NCBI RefSeq assembly: GCF_027532185.1
Contig: NZ_JAPZSV010000003.1
Span: 496,001 to 560,000 of the forward strand
From: Hylemonella sp.
GTDB taxonomy: Bacteria > Pseudomonadota > Gammaproteobacteria > Burkholderiales > Burkholderiaceae_C
Direction: 5' to 3'
DNA: 64,000 nt
Positions 63,876 through 64,000 of this stretch are shown here, piece by piece. A program made the position numbers and the translations under genes. The notes beneath the pieces are model-generated. The model saw only the letters and a list, made by a program, of their open reading frames with translations. It was not told the DNA's origin and made no database searches. Within the stretch, counting starts at the first letter, position 1, and every line of letters begins with the position of its first letter.

Positions 63876-64000
63876 ATGTCCTCTGCAGAAACCGCTGTCT
63901 GGTCTGCCATGCTGGGGGGTCTGCTGACCCTGGCCGCACTGGCGTTCTCGGACGCGCTGGTCAACCGCAAGCGCGGCGCCCTGCGCAACGTGGTCTTCGT
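63876..64000 (+). CDS. Third paralogue of the degenerate GGDEF-like membrane proteins, 5' end only
   Basis: Only 41 codons are visible: SSAETAVWSAMLGGLLTLAA followed by FSDALVNRKRGALRNVVF. It aligns with the N-termini of the genes at 61201 and 62571 (WS-M-GGLL-LALLA). ATG 63876 is preferred to 63867 because it matches their length and because CATAAT (63863-63868) overlaps the earlier ATG. The rest is outside the window. Confidence 0.75.
   Translation, partial: MSSAETAVWSAMLGGLLTLAALAFSDALVNRKRGALRNVVF

Overview
The window is GC-rich DNA (roughly 65-70% G+C in most genes) with tightly packed genes, many ATGA start/stop overlaps and a gene content typical of Betaproteobacteria. Together with a short GCTAT...ATAGC intergenic repeat of a kind I associate with Comamonadaceae, this points to a Burkholderiales bacterium, probably Comamonadaceae. 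The assignment is inference; no rRNA is present. I see no tRNA, rRNA, CRISPR array, transposase or integrase. No gene-free stretch exceeds about 250 bases; the longest are 1974-2216, 11046-11271, 31887-32086 and 56327-56535.

Layout. 1-1973: 3' truncated multi-PAS/GGDEF signalling protein. 2217-6010: five overlapping genes, a photolyase operon (DUF2256, FeS-type photolyase, a second photolyase-like FAD protein, DUF2237, DUF3429). 6024-14579: a divergent catabolic locus. One arm is a Liv-type ABC importer whose permease and two ATPases form a single polypeptide, followed by an AtzH/HpxZ-like protein. The other arm is a SnoaL-like protein, a PuuE-like deacetylase, an amidase and a GntR regulator. 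It looks like uptake and hydrolysis of an unidentified amide or ureide. 14687-17961: a lower-GC island with a complete His-Xaa-Ser (Hxs) peptide system: secreted repeat peptide HxsA, HxsD and two radical SAM maturases, HxsB and HxsC. Its chemistry is, to my knowledge, not established, and it is the most exciting system here.

18128-31886: PQQ-type sugar dehydrogenase, a group of small unknown proteins, a TetR/SRPBCC pair around a palindrome, an exported hydrolase, an AraC regulator, an isoquinoline-oxidoreductase-type molybdoenzyme, a patatin, and an SDR/TetR unit sharing a perfect 18-bp inverted repeat with the patatin. 32087-50270: a protein kinase fused to a nucleotidyl cyclase next to a haem-motif HAMP protein, then mutS, uppP, kup with a KdpDE-like two-component pair, a MacAB-type export system with an unusual helical insertion, and a His-rich exported protein.

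50363-64000: glnS with an internal insertion, a low-GC FRG/DUF262 pair that resembles a defence module, small housekeeping-type genes (DUF427, HAD, OsmC, DUF924), a membrane protein with a decayed Mrr nuclease domain, an active-looking diguanylate cyclase, and three tandem paralogues of membrane proteins whose GGDEF domains have lost their catalytic motif. The last is cut by the window end.
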